A stretch of DNA of 13,564 bases, taken from an uncultured Prevotella sp. Lineage in GTDB: Bacteria > Bacteroidota > Bacteroidia > Bacteroidales > Bacteroidaceae. The position numbers and the translations under genes were made by a program. Where the stretch lies: contig CAKQFW010000034.1 in the NCBI GenBank assembly GCA_934230965.1, positions 1 to 13,564 of the forward strand, given 5' to 3'. Under the pieces are notes generated by a model. That model saw only the letters and a program-made list of their open reading frames with translations, did not search any database and was not told the DNA's origin. How positions within the stretch are numbered: position 1 is the first letter of the stretch; each line of letters starts with the position of its first letter. Shown here one piece after another: positions 12,097 through 13,564 of the stretch.

Positions 12097-13564
12097 ATGA
12101 TTAACTTATCGAAAACCGTGGGTTTAGGCGTGGCGCGTGGTCTCCGTCTGCTCACTCTTATTGCATTATTTTTTGTTGCCGTGAGCTCAGTTAAAGCTCA
12201 AACTTCAAAGGCACAAATGGATTATACAAGGCTGGTGGGCGTTGACCCAGTAGACATTGTTACGGAAGAAAACAATTATAGACTAAATGTTTATTATCAA
12301 ACTGATGAAGATATAAAGAATGGTGTGAAGAATGGCTTAAAAAAGACGTTCTTTCTTATGAACGTTGGCACACACAAGTTTCTAAACATTGGTGGTTCTT
12401 ATGGCCGACATACCACATTGAGCGATTATGGCATGAAACTTTGGATTTATGGTAATTCAACAACCACAGGCACTTATAACATACGCACAAGACAAAACAT
12501 TGTTCCTAAAACAGGAACCGATAAAGGTGAAACCAACAATAGCGATAGCTATATACAGTATGTAAGCAACGATCTGCATCTTGAGGGCGTGTATCCCGAC
12601 TGCCAACCTACGGATGTAACCAATCAGTATGGTTGGTTCTTTGAGAAAGCCACTGGCTATTCTGACAATAACAAAGTTTATAAAATTATGACCTATGGCA
12701 GCCGCTATCTAACAGCCGTGCCAAACGATTCCAAAGAAAATAAATGTCAGGCAATAACAGAAGAGCCTGCCGTAGCCGACTATCAACTGTGGAAACTCGT
12801 AACACTGGAGGAATATTTTGCATTGCTTGAAGACTCTCCATCTGATAGTGCCGACCCTATTGACATTACATTCTTGATGAAAGAGCCTGGTCTGAAATAT
12901 AACAAATCATCGCAAAGCTATTGGTTAATTACAGGAACTGGCAAGATAGACAACGTACGTTTTGGTATAAATGATTATTATAAAAAGCAAACAGAAAAAT
13001 ATTATAAGAATGAGGCTGGCACCGAAATAGGATTTAATGACTATCTCTTTGAAAATGGAAAATATTTCTGTGCAGATATTAAAGAAACTCATAACGTAAA
13101 TGTTGAACAATGGGTTACTATCAATAAAGCGGGCTGGTATGTCGTTCGGTGCAATGGTTTCAGCAATACGAATGGATTGGCTGAGCTTCATGTAAAAGAA
13201 TATTGTTCAAATAATGGAATAGGCACCCCTATTAAGGCACAGACAACGTTGAAAACTCCTAATGGTCCAACCGATTTGCTGCAAGCGGGTATGGCTTTCT
13301 ATAAGGGCGAATACCCAAATGAAGTGAAGATACATATACCTCAGAAATTTATCGATGAATTAAAAGGATATGGCATAACAGAAACCCAAATTCTTATTGG
13401 CATCACAGTTGGTGGTGACAATAGCACATCTGCCAAAGGCGAGTGGACCGCCTTCGACAACTTCCGTCTATTATATTATGGTGAGGAAGCCGAGAAGCCT
13501 GAGCTGGTGCTTGACGAGGAGAACCCCGATTTGAGCTATCTTACCGAGAGCAGCGATACGTATG
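12097..13564 (+). CDS. Large exported protein of unknown function (5' part, runs off the right edge)
   Basis: The frame is open from ATG 12097 to the edge: 489 codons plus one base, no stop. Residues 1-34 form a signal peptide (basic start, LLTLIALFFVAVSS core, likely cleavage after VKA), so the protein is exported. About 84-120 reads FFLMNVGTHKFLNIGG...KLWIYG, and 180-235 contains WFFEKATGY...YLTAV...LWKLV; together they suggest a ricin-like beta-trefoil sugar- or protein-binding fold, by resemblance only. About 255-370 (FNDYLFENGKYF, WYVVRCNGF) and 385-461 (ending WTAFDNFRLLYYG) look like beta-sandwich, carbohydrate-module-like domains. The acidic stretch after 463 may be a linker. Codon use from 12250 to 13430 is more AT-rich than the other genes here, becoming GC-richer near 13440. 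No Shine-Dalgarno site precedes the ATG, which directly precedes the signal peptide. I do not recognise a named family; large secreted Prevotella/Bacteroides surface proteins with unit repeats are the best comparison. Confidence 0.8.
   Translation, partial: MINLSKTVGLGVARGLRLLTLIALFFVAVSSVKAQTSKAQMDYTRLVGVDPVDIVTEENNYRLNVYYQTDEDIKNGVKNGLKKTFFLMNVGTHKFLNIGGSYGRHTTLSDYGMKLWIYGNSTTTGTYNIRTRQNIVPKTGTDKGETNNSDSYIQYVSNDLHLEGVYPDCQPTDVTNQYGWFFEKATGYSDNNKVYKIMTYGSRYLTAVPNDSKENKCQAITEEPAVADYQLWKLVTLEEYFALLEDSPSDSADPIDITFLMKEPGLKYNKSSQSYWLITGTGKIDNVRFGINDYYKKQTEKYYKNEAGTEIGFNDYLFENGKYFCADIKETHNVNVEQWVTINKAGWYVVRCNGFSNTNGLAELHVKEYCSNNGIGTPIKAQTTLKTPNGPTDLLQAGMAFYKGEYPNEVKIHIPQKFIDELKGYGITETQILIGITVGGDNSTSAKGEWTAFDNFRLLYYGEEAEKPELVLDEENPDLSYLTESSDTY

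Noticed and set aside
12925..13191. An 88-codon minus-strand frame with a hydrophobic segment
   Set aside because: It overlaps the long plus-strand exported-protein frame; the hydrophobic stretch reflects AT-rich codons read in reverse, and no start signals support it.

Overview
The window looks like chromosome from an anaerobic Bacteroidetes, most likely Prevotella or a close relative. The evidence is the Bacteroidetes-type promoter cores (TAnnTTTG, in two cases with a spaced TTTG-like box), a 729-residue type III glutamine synthetase, the DapL route to meso-diaminopimelate, a PII protein with the Bacteroidetes-style T-loop, and A-rich, mostly weak ribosome binding sites. Genus is an inference from general family knowledge; no marker gene is present.

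Layout. Positions 1-254 hold a leftward promoter for a gene beyond the left edge and a small repeat array. From 3845 down to 255 (minus strand) runs glnK - amt - asnB: PII signal protein, ammonium channel and glutamine-dependent asparagine synthetase. From 4258 to 8744 (plus strand) runs dapF - dapL - glnN: diaminopimelate epimerase, LL-diaminopimelate aminotransferase and GSIII, closed by a strong hairpin/T-tract terminator at 8858-8896. The two gene sets diverge from an AT-rich 412-bp control region (3846-4257) in which the same 13-bp promoter core occurs once facing each way. This is a nitrogen-assimilation locus: Amt brings in ammonium, PII gauges nitrogen/energy state and probably gates Amt, GSIII makes glutamine, AsnB uses glutamine to make asparagine, and DapL uses glutamate as amino donor for the lysine/peptidoglycan precursor that DapF epimerises.

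Between glnN and the next gene lies 588 bp of non-coding DNA containing a roughly 300-bp composite inverted repeat (8996-9293). A second, degenerate copy of its inner hairpin lies at 11725-11756 on the other side of the following gene. That gene (11534-9333, minus) is a secreted GH36 alpha-galactosidase with its own recognisable promoter. From 12097 to the right edge runs the 5' part of a large exported protein of unknown function (489 codons visible, no stop). It follows a long leader with several potential hairpins and a G8 homopolymer just upstream of its promoter.

Most noteworthy: the mirrored divergent promoter cores of the nitrogen locus, the dispersed palindromic element with an apparent compensatory base-pair change between its copies, the possible phase-variation tract ahead of the exported protein, and direct-repeat arrays in the glnK-amt and dapL-glnN gaps.
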